DNA of 64,000 nucleotides from Oryzias latipes (taxonomy: Eukaryota > Chordata > Actinopteri > Beloniformes > Adrianichthyidae). The notes below the pieces were generated by a model. That model saw only the letters and a list, made by a program, of their open reading frames with translations. It was not told the origin of the DNA and ran no database searches. Below, in pieces: positions 12,697 through 24,495 of this stretch. The stretch covers positions 29,784,389 through 29,848,388 of the forward strand of contig NC_019862.2 of NCBI RefSeq assembly GCF_002234675.1, given 5' to 3'. The position numbers were made by a program, and so were the translations under genes. The first letter of the stretch is position 1; each line of letters opens with the position of its first letter.

Positions 12697-14081
12697 CAGT
12701 GTTTTTCAACCAGTGTGTGAGATGGTCAGCCGTACCGTGGGAAATTTCACATTTTCGCTGATCTAAAAACATTTCCCATCTCCAGGATTTCAGCTCTTTG
12801 TTCATCCAAACAGGCCCTGACAAAACACTGAGTATGTAGGAATATGAAAGATCATAAAATACTTTTTCTTTCTGTTTATTTGATTCTATTAAAGACATTT
12901 TGATAAGAATGACGGTGCTGCGATTTAGCCACAGCTTCAGCTGTATTAGGAAAAGTCCCACCCCTTTAACTGTCTCCCCCAATCATTCTTGGAGGCTTAA
13001 TCAGATGTCATCAGTCTGACCAATCAGAAGTGGTTAAAGTCTTCACTTCCTTGTTCTGATTCTGCTCATAAAGTCTCTCAGTTCCAACAAAAATACCAGC
13101 TAAAGCTCGTCTTTAGACAGGATTTGCACAGGATTTGGTATCAGACCGTTGAAAAAGTGAACAAAACAATGAAGCTCAGAGAAGAGAGTCTGTCTGCCAT
13201 CACTACATCTCCCATGATGCATTGGGTTAAAGTGACTGCGTCTCAACGTAAAATGAGTCTTCCCTGTCAAACGTCTTGAAACCACAGTGAACACACATCA
13301 ACCAGTTTTTCAATCTTCTTGATGAAATCAGAGGTCAACAGTTTAGTTCTCCTTCAAGGTTTGTGTTTCTTAACAGCCAAACATCCCAGAGTTTGGTCCA
13401 AGTCATCTTTCTAACTGAAACACTTTTCTAATAATGTCTGGATTATTTTATGTGTTAAACTTAAGAAGAAGTAATAACAACATTTAAGAACCAGCATTAA
13501 GGGGAAGTGGCCAACAGACACAATTAAACTAAATTTAAAATGTAATTATCTAAAAAGAAATAAAACGTTTTGTTAAAGTTTTTCAAGACTTCATCTTTGA
13601 TTAAGACAACAGAAAAACTAATAAAACTTCAACATGTTGACTTTTTGTGTAGCTATAGAAAACATAAACATAATGTTAGTTTTTTGTGTAAAATGTATCA
13701 AACATATTGTGATTATATAACTGTTCATAAATTACAGTTGCCTTTGCACCAACATTGAAAAATAAAAAATCAATCAATCAATCAAAATTTAGAAAGAATA
13801 TATATATATTGTAAGGCTACATAAAATTGCATGTTAATAAACTGAAGGGAAAAACAACTACCGGTACCAGGGTAAAATGTCAAATAATTTAGTTGAAAAT
13901 TATTACTGAAAACTAACTTAACTTTTATTACAGCTTTAAAAAGAAAACATTGCATTGCGGAGGGACTGTAGATAAATACAGACTACAGTTTCTCTTTTTT
14001 TAATTTTTGGATGCTGGTGTGCTGCAGGATTTTTGTCAAGGATAAAGTGTGCCTTGGCTCAAAAAAGGTTGAAAAACACTG
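12697..14081. mobile_element. hAT (Charlie-like) non-autonomous transposon
   Basis: Terminal inverted repeats are CAGTGTTTTTCAACC at 12697 and GGTTGAAAAACACTG ending at 14081. The flanks are acttagac (12689-12696) and acttagat (14082-14089), an 8-bp target-site duplication with one mismatch. TIR form and 8-bp TSD are both diagnostic of the hAT superfamily. The 1.39-kb interior has no transposase frame, so the copy is non-autonomous or decayed. Confidence 0.8.
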
Positions 14082-14089
14082 ACTTAGAT

Positions 14090-14999
14090 GACTGTTGATT
14101 TCAATTATGTGTAAGATGCAATTATGATGTTTATCAATTAGCAAGTTAATTTTAAATTGATGGATCGGTCTATTTCAAGCAATTCAAAAAAAACAAGAGA
14201 AAAAAGATGCTAAACTTAAAAAATACATAAATATGTTAAGAAAATAAAAAATAAACATTATAATTACTTCTAATCATGAACAGACAAATTTACACCTATG
14301 TGTACAGTACACACACAATTTATTAAAAAATAGTATTTTAAGAAAACTAGGAAACATTTTTATCCTTATATTAAAAATGTTATCATTTAATTCTTAAACG
14401 ACTGTTCAATTTAAGTAATTAACAAGGTCAGTTTCGAAGCTGTTTTTGCAGTGAACCTTCAAAATGTTTGTGCAGAGTTCATCATGCTGTGCACTCAACC
14501 GTCAGGACTAATAACCTTTAATTTGACATTTAACGTCAGTTTCGGTAATGATGCAGCTGGCTCTGATTTAACTTTATTTTACTCGTGTGCTCAGAATTAG
14601 CTTCCTTGTTTTTTTTTCAAGAATAAAGTAAAAAAAAAAAACTGCTAAAACCAAAGTGCCTCAAATTTGTCAGATTAGGTCATGTCAATAAAATCCTCAC
14701 ATCCAGTGGGGTCGGTAAACAAGAAAACACATGTAGTAATGTGGCCCAGTGTCTCATTCAAAAGGAGAATATGTGAATAATGTCAGAAATCAGAAATACC
14801 AAACCAACAACAGCTTCACAGTGTAGTAATCTGAAATGACTGTCTGAGCAACAAACACATGTTTGTGTTCTGCTCTAAAATGTGGCTGTGGTGGGAAAAT
14901 GATCAACGGTTAACTTCTGCCCCAGTGTTCTCTGTAGGAGAAGATGCCCTCCTTTTCTTTTTACCGTTTTAGCATTCCCTTAAAGTGTATTTTCTATGG
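14090..14999. other. Gene-free AT-rich DNA
   Basis: No gene recognised; AT-rich with poly-A runs around 14160-14240 and 14620-14640. Confidence 0.45.
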
Positions 15000-15470
15000 A
15001 AGCGATTCTGTAGCATAATTAAAAATAAAAGTCAAAACCAGAAATGCTTTTTCAGTTTCAAAATGAAGCTGCATTTTTTGACTCAAAATTAAAATGAAAA
15101 AGCAATCCACCGAAATGCTTTTTCATTTCCTTCTTCAACGCTGCTTATTCTGTCACTAAATTAAAATGATAAAGAAAATGATATTTGACATTTCATTTTC
15201 AAAAAAGTTCTCTGGTAAATGTGTAACAAGATTCATTTAGAAATGTCTAATTTGACAATTAAAATGGATTAACAGAAATGCCTTTTAATTTTCAAAATGT
15301 AACTGCATCAAATGACTCAAAATTAAAATGAAAAACCAATACTTCAAAATGCTTTTTCCTTTATACCTAAAATCCGCTTATTCTGTGTCATAATTAAAAC
15401 AAAAATGCAAAGAAGGGATTGCATTTTCATTTTCACATCCACCCTGCGAACATTGTCTAATTATTCAATT
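15000..15470. repeat. Degenerate tandem repeat ('aaatgctttttcattttc' units)
   Basis: Blocks resembling 'gaaatgctttttcagtttcaaaatgaagctgcat...gactcaaaattaaaatgaaaaa' recur about three times (from 15040, 15110 and 15280) with period roughly 120-200 bp and strong divergence. Confidence 0.5.
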
Positions 15471-15489
15471 CGAATAAGCATTTCCAGAG

Positions 15490-15749
15490 GGGAGGGGGGG
15501 CGATGACGTCAGTGCTATCTCCGTGTGTCCGGTGACGGGAAGGGGGGACGGTGTTGCTCCCACCCTCAACTCAGAGATGAATTTCTGATGAACTCCTGAC
15601 GCTCTGCAGAAGCTATGTCCTAGAAAACAACGTTTATTTTTATTTTGCTAAAATATGCACAATCATAATTAGAAGACCACTGGGAAAACAAGGAAAAAAT
15701 ATAGAAAACGTTTAAAATATAGATTAAAAAAAATTATTGGAGTGAGACT
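15490..15749 (-). mobile_element. Family A TTAA-type element fragment, minus orientation
   Basis: Ends ggagtgagact followed by TTAA (15750-15753), matching the 5' end of family A read on the minus strand. The segment tgtcctagaaaacaac and 'ctgatgaactcctgacgctctgcagaag' match the 5' third of the copy at 28505-29000 in reverse complement. The distal part is missing. Confidence 0.6.
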
Positions 15750-16329
15750 TTAAGCAGTTCATTTGCATTAAAAGCAAAAAGAAAAAACACATAAATTGTG
15801 TGGGAGCCAAAGTAATAAAATATGATAGGCTTTGCTTATTTTGAATTCATTGCATAATTTTGCATACATTTATTAATTACCTATGTTAAGCTCTGGTGAA
15901 TTAATTGCTTTGGATACAAACTGTGGAAAGTGGGTGTGTCATTTGTGCGGCGTGATTGATTTTTGAAAAATCTCATTAGGATGCAAGCAGAGAGACACCA
16001 TGCACCTGAGAACCTCACAGTGTTTTGACCTCCAATTGTTTTATTATTCCACAAACGCAGTCAAAAAGGTGTATACATTAATAAATGCAGATGATTGAAA
16101 GAACCCAGGAAGTGTTTTTTCTTCATTGGGATGTGTGTGAAGATGTTGGAGAGGTGCGGAAGAGTTCACTCATGCATATTGTAAACTTCAAACTAACCAA
16201 ACAGTTTTCTTTTGTTCTGATTTTTAGCGAGTTTATTTAAATGCATTTCTGCTCATGAAAGTCCATATTATATACATTCTGAAAGGCCTATGATCACTTT
16301 TATCATTTATAGTTTATAAATGTACAGCC

Positions 16330-16540
16330 CCTCTTAATATTACTTAACAATACCAGTGCAACAAAAATGGTGAGCAAAACTTGAGCTATGCGGTCTTACG
16401 GTTCTGATCCAGATTCCAGCTCAGACGAGGAAAACAAAGAAGTTCATGACAGTGGATGCATCAGAAGGGAGGTGGAGCTTGGAGCGTACTGCCCCGCCCA
16501 GCGTATTTTCTGCAGCATAAAGACAAGTTTTTTGGGGGGA
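16330..16540 (+). mobile_element. Family A TTAA-type element fragment
   Basis: Shares with the copy at 3711-4431 the block 'aaaaatggtgagcaa...gttctgatccagattccagctcagacgaggaaaacaaagaagttcatgacag'. The encoded motif is GSDPDSSSDEENKEVHDSGC. Both ends of the element are missing or too diverged to see. Confidence 0.6.
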
Positions 16541-16946
16541 CTTTTGAAACCTGGTTTTTCATACACTTGGAAAAAGCAGCAGCTCAGACGTTCAGAAAAT
16601 CATTCCGTCTGTTTTACAGGAAAAGAATTGGGAAAGTAAGATAATCAGGCATCTGTACAGTCAAAGGCATCCAGACACACATGTGGGCACAGAATCAGGG
16701 GAATCAAAGTAAGGTCAGAGGTCAGGTGAGATTTGTGTTTCCTGCTTCTTGTCCCCAGCGAACCTCTTGTCTCTGGTCGGAAAAGCATCATGGTCCCACC
16801 AAGATCTTGGACATGGAGCTAACACGCCGCATTCTCTGTTGACATGTTGACAAAATCAAAAGCGTGACACAAACGTTTATGTTGTGTGCATGTACACGGG
16901 ACTTTCGATGGTTCCAACACAGGTCTGGATGTCTGTGTCTCCATAT

Positions 16947-17001
<55 letters not shown>

Positions 17002-18033
17002 TTTATGGGCCACTGCAGCCTTCTTTATAAACACATCAGCTGAGCTGACAGTGCACAGTGGGAGGGAGTGAGAGTCCTGAGACAGCCTGGGACAGAGGTC
17101 TCATAAAAAATCACTTTTAATTTATTTCCCCCCAAATTGGAAAGTGCACGCTCACACCTGACTAAATCATCACGCGTCAACTGGAGACGGCCCCCCACCG
17201 CACGCTGACGAAACCCGATCCCAGTTTTGCCACGCAGGACCACCGGGCCCAGCAGAGAAAACACAGCGTCACGCCGCACACATGCACGGCCGCTGATGGC
17301 TTTCGCAGATGTGCTCCTCCTGATAGTGAGGCTGATCTCCACTGCTGCCCATCTCCTCACTCCTAAAGCTTCTAAATCTACATCACCACTTAAAACCCCA
17401 CATTTACAAAAGAAGAAAGGTACATTTTTAATGCATTAACACTGGCCGGTGCTGATCTAGAACAACTGTTATTGTTACTCAAAACAAGTAAAAAAAAATT
17501 GAATTAAAGATGTTTTTGCTTTGTTATATATAAGTTAAAAAAAGTCCAAATAAAATATTGAAATGAGCTTTAAACACTCATATTTAAGTATGTTTGCTTA
17601 GGTAATTGTTCTAAAAATAAGCATATTCTGCTCACATTTTGTCATATTAAACCCTTTTCATCCAAATATAACTGTTTTTAAATGGTACAACTGTCTGTAC
17701 CATCCATGATCTCCTTAAAATAAGACTAGAATTATACAATTAAAGACACATTTTTCTTAAAAATCATATGTAAATGTATAGTTTTACATATCTGTCTGTC
17801 CTGCTGCTGTTGAGTGAATTTGTACGTGTCAGGACTAAAAGGAATGTTCCAGTTTCTGTTAACCAAGCAAAAGTGCGTTTCTTGAAATTATTCGAAAATA
17901 AAACTTCTTAAAAAACGTTCTTTAAAGTTAAAAAATGTTTTATTTTTTTAAAATACATTTTTTTTACATCCTAATAAAAATTGTGTTAAAGTACACCAAG
18001 GCTTGAGCAGAAAATTCTTTAAAAAAAGAATCA
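16541..18033. other. Gene-free intergenic DNA
   Basis: No gene recognised. Contains the (GT)n microsatellite at 16953-16999 and AT-rich DNA from about 17450. Confidence 0.45.
16953..16999 (+). repeat. (GT)n microsatellite
   Basis: About 23 GT units in an almost perfect run. Confidence 0.95.
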
Positions 18034-18041
18034 CTTTTGAT

Positions 18042-18434
18042 CAGAGGCGAATTTACAGGGGGACAAGAGGAGGCATCTGCCCCCCTAAAAAAAAAATGTG
18101 CTCTCCGACTTGCCCTCAATTTTTTTGTCAGTATCATTATCATTAAAACTGAAGAAACTATGAATACAAGCGTCTTTAAAAGGACAATAGCACTATTTTA
18201 AATGAAGTCCCTCAAATTTTTTTGTGACGCCCCTGCATTGTGTATGCCAGCCCGTCTGGGCTGTCAGCACACTGGCCTTAGCCAAAATCCACAATGTTTC
18301 CTTGCAATAGCAATTTTTGGAAAGAAATATTCAAAAATAAAAACAATTGAAGTACAGTACCTAAGGACCTTCCACTCTGCTGTTCTCATTTGCCACCCAT
18401 CCAAAGTTTCCTGCCCCATCTAGCTCCGCCACTG
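18042..18434. mobile_element. Small hAT-type MITE
   Basis: Left end CAGAGGCGAATTTACAGGGG and right end CCCCATCTAGCTCCGCCACTG are imperfect inverted repeats. Flanks cttttgat (18034-18041) and cctttgat (18435-18442) form an 8-bp duplication with one mismatch. At 393 bp with no coding sequence it is a miniature hAT element. Confidence 0.7.
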
Positions 18435-18825
18435 CCTTTGATCTATTTTCCATAACAGTTTGTGTGTGTTTCTCTTTTTTAATCTGCATCTTTTCACTGT
18501 CCTCAAAGGAGGAACTCCTGTGTTCTAATGTGAAAAGCATGCTGTATTAAAGCATCTGACATGGCAATCATAAAATTGAAAAACACCGTGCAAACAACGG
18601 GGGCGGTCAGCAGGACCACAAGCGGCCAACATGCGTGTCTGCATGACACATATGTGTTTTGCATATTACAACTCAACACAATTGTTCGTTGAGTCAGGAA
18701 CAGGTATACAAAATAAAAGCCTTGTCCAAAAAAATTCATTTTATTAGACAATGAGACTAACTTTTTGCAATTACAACTTAGTGAACTTTTGAAAGTTCTG
18801 AAATTTCAAGCGCTGCCTTAATTTA

Positions 18826-19436
18826 GGGCTGTGCCACACAGCCACTACATACATTTTGCGCAAAAATTGGTCATACGTGAATATATGTGGCAAAAGTGAA
18901 AAAAGTTGTGGTCTTTACGTGAAATTTTCACAGATGTATCATGGATGAAGAAGTACGAATAAGCCACGCACAGAACACGTAAATAAACGTGGAACATGAA
19001 CCGTGCGTGATCATTGCGCTGTTTATATGTAATTAGTGATTTCTGCGTCAATTAAGTAATTTCAAAGTTATATGTGCGCCGTATACGTGATAAAGACGTT
19101 ATACATTGGTGGTACATGCTTGAAAAGTGTGTTAGAGATCCGTGGAATGGTCATGGAAAGCCACATATGCATCTCTCAAAAATCACACACAAATGCATGA
19201 GATACACGTAATACTTGCATATCAACTACATAAAGTAAGCATTAACTAATTCTTCTGAGCAGTTTAAAACCAGAAAAAAAAGACCCGTCGGCCGAAACCC
19301 TCCACGGACATCTGCGCGCATCAATGAATGATGAAACCCTTATCAATCACGTAGAACACGGATGGATCACGAAAGACAGAAATTTAATACGTGGAAAATT
19401 ACCTAAACATACGAAGTGGCTGTGTGACACGGCCTT
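18826..19436. mobile_element. MITE with GGCYGTGYCACACAGCCAC ends
   Basis: The left end reads ggctgtgccacacagccact and the right end, reverse complemented, reads ggccgtgtcacacagccact. Both ends adjoin TTTA. The interior is rich in ACGT and CGTG words and has no gene. Superfamily is undetermined. Confidence 0.55.
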
Positions 19437-19458
19437 TACGTATTTAGATGTTTTCCAC

Positions 19459-19909
19459 ATTGACTGTATCTGAGAACTGGACTGAGCGAGTGTGACGTCG
19501 CCCATAGAAAATGACTTGCTTCTGGCTCCAACTAAACAACTAAAGTCAATACAGTGGCCATTTTTTCACGATAAGGACGCCACCATGTTGGAGCCGGCCG
19601 TCGTCAGTAAGCAGTGATTGTTCCAAGTTTTGAACATTGGACGCTAGACCACCTACTTTTTATGAGGCATTTGATTGGCATAGCTTGAACGACTTGAAAT
19701 ACAGAAAAAACATCGTGAAAAAAAATACGGTTTATCAAGAACATGTTAAAAACAAAGGCATCAGAGCAAGAATGGTTCTTCTGACCAATAGAACGGCTGA
19801 GTAACAGCGTTTTAATTCTCTGTAGAAGTCTATGGGATTTTGGCTTCTTGGAGCCTGCAGGTACTTCCTGTTTCTCACTCAGTCCAGTTCTCTTTTATAG
19901 TCAATATTT
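19459..19909. mobile_element. MITE with TTGACTGTATCTGAGAACTG ends
   Basis: The left end is ttgactgtatctgagaactggactgag, and the right end complement is attgactataaaagagaactggactgag: clear terminal inverted repeats of about 27 bp. No coding sequence. A diverged relative lies at 9735-9965. Confidence 0.6.
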
Positions 19910-19924
19910 TCCATTTTTACCGCA

Positions 19925-20080
19925 ATGCTTGTCGTTGTTTACCTCCCGTCAGGGGTCGCCACAGCGAATCAGGTTTCACCTATTAGTGGTTGGTTATCAC
20001 TAAGTTTTTACGCCGGATGCCCTTCCTGACACAACCCTGTATTTTATCTGGGCTGGGGACAGGGAGACAGGGAGACCCCA
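19925..20080 (+). repeat. Fish SINE-like repeat ('ggggtcgccacagcgaatc')
   Basis: Contains caggggtcgccacagcgaatc followed by ttacgccggatgcccttcctgacacaaccct, a widespread fish interspersed repeat recognised from memory. Confidence 0.6.
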
Positions 20081-21784
20081 TTTTAGGGGAATTCTAATGT
20101 GTGAAAATTAGTTTCACAGAAAGCCTGAGAATAAGAACATTAGGAGTAAAGAGGATGGTGAAAATACCTTGATTCTTCAAACGATGAAATAAAAAAACAG
20201 CAAAACTGAAAAACATAATGTGACATTTGTTGACATTTAGCTTTTTTTTTCTTCCACAAACACATAGCAGTTGTTTTGCTGACTCCTCAGAGTACTGTAA
20301 CTCACCACGACAGACTGACCGGTCATGCATGCATATTCCAAACACAGTTTTGACCTCCACCTTCCTACCACAAACACAAGCCCCTTCGTTTCATTATGAA
20401 GACTACGGCTAAGGAGTCCTAAACCAAACAAGAAAACAAATCCCAGCATGCTTTGTGAAAACAAAAAGTGGTGAAAGGTGCTGAAAGAGCAAGATAGGAA
20501 AATCCTTAACGTGTCATAAGCATCCGTTCATGCAGAGCTAGGACTTGTCTACAGTGTTTACACTTAAAAATAGCTGGGCAACGAGTGATCTAACACAGAA
20601 ACTTCCAATAAACATAAATCCAAACCAAAAAATGGAAGCAGAAACACAGGCAGACAAATGAGCAGTGTGAGGGGAAGTAACAGTCCTGTGCAGGTATGAG
20701 GTTGGAATTGTTAGCTATGATTAAAAGAAGAAATATCACAGCTTTACTATTGCCATGTTTTAATTACATTTCAGAAATCTGTCATCTGAAAATTTGAAAA
20801 CACTTACTATTCATGCTATTTTGGTTCAAGGACAAGTCTTACAGATGATTCACAATTTACTTACTTTTCTTGTCTGAAACTGTTTTAAAAGATGACACAC
20901 CTTAAACAAAACAAAACAGAAAAACACTTGTGCCAGCTTGTAAAAGCGTTGCATATACACACGTTTGCAATAAAGGAAGATGACAAAGCAGTGGAAGCAG
21001 AGCAGTTTTCATGCTCGTCCAGAGTCCCAAAAAGCTGAGGGCAGAGGGTTAGACGGCTGCTGGGAGGACAGGAATGAGTCGAGCTTTTGTTTTCACAGCT
21101 TCTTCCTTTCTGTCCTTTGAATTTTTCCCTCATCGCTGTTTCACCTCCTTCTCTTTTGAGTTTCTAGTTTGGGTTGTTTTCTGCCCATAACTAGCTTCGG
21201 TTCCGACAGGCAGTTAGTGGTTCAAGCAGAGACTGAATCATAAAACTAAACAGAAATGAGATAAACAAATGTCGGCAGGAATTAACTTTTGTTGTAAATG
21301 TTTATGTGTGAAAAAAGCCCTCAAACCACCAGTCTGACCCCAGCAAAATGGCTTTCTGCCTTAAAAATAAATGATAACCCTTTGAATTGATAGGGGATTT
21401 TTATTTAACCTAATTGTATTTTTTTAAAGTTTGTGTAAACATTTTTTAAAGTTTTTACTGTAATGTTGATTATCTAGTTTATTTTTAAACACCTGCTAAC
21501 CTCAATTAAGGGGCTCATCCATTACTCCTGAATGACAACATTTGAAAAACTATGGAAATTATAATAAAAAGTTAATTCTAATTAGTTTTGCTTTGTGTTA
21601 GAATAGGTTTAAATCAAAATTTCCTTTCTTCTGCACAATTACACACTCATTTAAACATCAGAATTGGCTTCAAACCAAATGTTTCTTTGTTTTTTTTTAT
21701 ATAGCCTAACTGCATCACTAAAGGATTAAAGCATGCCAAATTCAATTTAAGTCATAACAATAGAAGATCTCATGTTTGGTTAGA
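20081..21784. other. Gene-free intergenic DNA
   Basis: No gene or structured repeat recognised. Confidence 0.4.
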
Positions 21785-22730
21785 CTTTTTTTAAGTATGG
21801 CCCTCACAGCGACCCCTTGACCCGCCCTTACTGGCTGAACGGCTGCTGATCGCCCCTTACTCTCCTCCTCTTCCTCTGCCATCGTCAATGCGGCACATGG
21901 CAAAAAAAAAACGAGACAAATTCATTATTAGGAAAAATAACTTTTTTTTTTAAATGGCGGCTTTTCTATTAGTTTTATCTCCATAGCAACCACTTTATGT
22001 TGTCATGACGAACAGATCTATGTAATGTTTACAGGAGACTTTTTGAATTTCCTTGGTAATGGAGTTTTTTTTTTATGATTCACATTTTAAATGTTCTCAA
22101 TATTCTGTTAAAAATGGGTTAGTTAGTCCAAGCAACAGGGGAGCGCCACATTTGTGAGCTCGCCATGCTAACAACGTTTAAAATCTACAAACTTTAAAAC
22201 CAATGTTTTTCTTCCTGAGTACCTTCCAGATGCTGCTCAAAGAATTAGGGGGCGATAGACTGTAACCCCTAGGTTGGGTTTTAGTTTGTAGAAGGTACTG
22301 AAGGTGATTTTTGTTTTTTAAATTTAAGATGGCGGACTCTTTCAAGGTCAAGGCTCAACAAAACTATGGTGGTGGTTGTAGACTCAAGCTGGCGGCATGT
22401 GTGGGAAATTCTTTCTAAAAAAAAAAAGGTTCAATAAAAGTTTTCTTTTTTAATAGTGTGGGAAAATGGGAAAATCTGCAAATTTCACACTTTGCCACAA
22501 AAGCAGCAAAGTGGCTGCAAACCGTAGGTCCCGTGGCCATCCCATAATAATCCATAACTTCCTTTAGATATCCGCAGCACGTGTGATTTGGTTTCTTTAG
22601 TGGATTTGACAGTACAGAATTTTCAATAAGAAATTTTGACCCCATTCATCTTTTTTGTCGCTTGTGATGTCATCTTCTTTTTCCTTATTTTTTTTGGAGG
22701 TAGGGGGGTGTTTACTATGCCCAAATTTCC
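21785..22730 (+). repeat. Left arm of a long inverted repeat
   Basis: From about 22125 (aagcaacaggggagcgcc) to 22727 (tttactatgcccaaatttcc) this matches, in reverse complement, 23850-24412. Shared blocks include 'tcaaggtcaaggctcaacaaaactatggtggtgg', 'tggccatcccata' and 'gtgatgtcatc'. Weaker matching to 24430-24490 extends the arm outward to about 21800, with an extra 230 bp in this arm. Identity is moderate, so the pair is old. Confidence 0.6.
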
Positions 22731-23849
22731 TTTTTTTATTCATTTATTTTAATAAACTGTAAAAAGATTGCTTCTTCTCCACCAGACACCCCACTGGAGG
22801 GATCTATCTGAGGACGTCGCTCGTACAGGCTAATCCAGTGGACGTCCAGCCGCAACGTCCACGATGCTAAAATGACAGGAAGACAGGCAGCTCAAAGGCT
22901 GGAGCCGTTCCATCAAAGCTGTGTTTGAGTCCCAATTTGATCAGATGCTGCAGTTTCTCTGATGGAAGCAGGTTTCAGAAGGACGTAGGACTTAATGATT
23001 GAAAATAAATGTGCATTACTGCATTATTCCTGATGACTATTTTTGTTCTGTATGCAGGCGGAAAAAAAGCCAGCCCCGCCAGGACTATGACCATTTTCTA
23101 TATTCCGTCAGATTAATCGTGTAATTAACAAACAGAATTTATACAAAGGTTGTGTTCTAAAGCGAAAGAGTCTGCAGTTTTCTGTGGTACCTATAGGAGT
23201 TCTAGCTGCCAAACAAATTCTGGGAATTCTCTGGTCGCAGGTTTTGTTTTTCCTTCAGTGCCATCAGGCAAAGCCGACTAGATCAAAATATCTGATCAGG
23301 ATGAGCGTCTGTCCTTCTGTTTGTCTCAGTTTCATGTGCTCCTATCTTGATACCTGTAACACTATCGTTGCTGGTTTCTGGGGCCAGATGTTAAACTCTA
23401 TTTAACCTGACTGGATAATCCAGGCAGATCAAAGCCTCATTGCCGTTTTGACTCTAGATAACAGTTTCACCTTTGCATTGGAAAGACTGTTCTCAAACTG
23501 TAATCAAATGTTGTTGTTCTTAAATGTTTTGGGAAATGTAAAAGATTTCTGAGAATTGACCTGTTCTGAGATTACAGATTTTATTTTGTCTTCTATTTCT
23601 TTGATTCATTCTGCGGGATGAAATCAGTTTTTTCCTTCCTCGCGGTCTCCAACAAAAAGAACCCAAAAAACCTTTTTTAGCTTTCTCAGCGCGACACTTA
23701 AAGTTTATTTAAACATCTGGACCAACATTTCCTCCTGTATCATTCTGTCCCGCAGTGGTCCTGGACGGTAAGGACCACGGTTGTTGTTGTTGTAATTATT
23801 GGCCCATCACATACTCAGAAACTCACAACACACCAGGTGAAAATGAATT

Positions 23850-24495
23850 TTGGGCATAGTAAACAACCCCCCACCCCCCAGAAAACGATGACATCACAGC
23901 GGGAGAAACCGTCTAATAAATTATTGGGGCCAAAATCTCTTATGGGGCTTAAAACCAAAGCCTGTTTTAAAATCCACTAACGAAACCAGAACACACCTGT
24001 TGGAGGTATTTAAGGGAAGTTTTGAAATCACTGTGGGATGGTCACATGACCTACAGCTCGGTGGCTATTTGTGTTAAAGAGTGTAATTTTTGCAAATTTC
24101 TTCACATTTTTCAACAATGTGATAAAAGAAAGATTTTGCATCAGCGATTTTGACAGAATTTCTCACACAGGCCACGAGCTTAAGCCTTCACCCACCACCA
24201 AAGTTTTGTTGACCTTTGACCTCAGGAAGAGCCCACTATCTTAAATTTTCCGCACACACATTTCAGCTTCTCCTTGGGATTTCAACCTATCGCCTGCTTA
24301 CCCCTCGAGCCTCATCAGGGAGCAACTTTGGGAAAAACTTTTAGTTTTAAAGTTTGTAGATTTTGAACAGTTGCGTGGCGAGCTTGCAACATTGGCGTTC
24401 CCCTGTTGCTAACCCCAGAAAATCCTAGGGGGGTGTAGCAGTCACTCAGGCAGGGAGGGCAGGTCAAAAGAGGGCGGCATGTTAGCATATTCTAT
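23850..24495 (-). repeat. Right arm of a long inverted repeat
   Basis: Inverted counterpart of 21785-22730: begins ttttgggcatagtaaacaac and ends gcgttcccctgttgctaac followed by a G/C-rich block. The 1.1 kb between the arms is not repeated and holds no gene. Confidence 0.6.
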
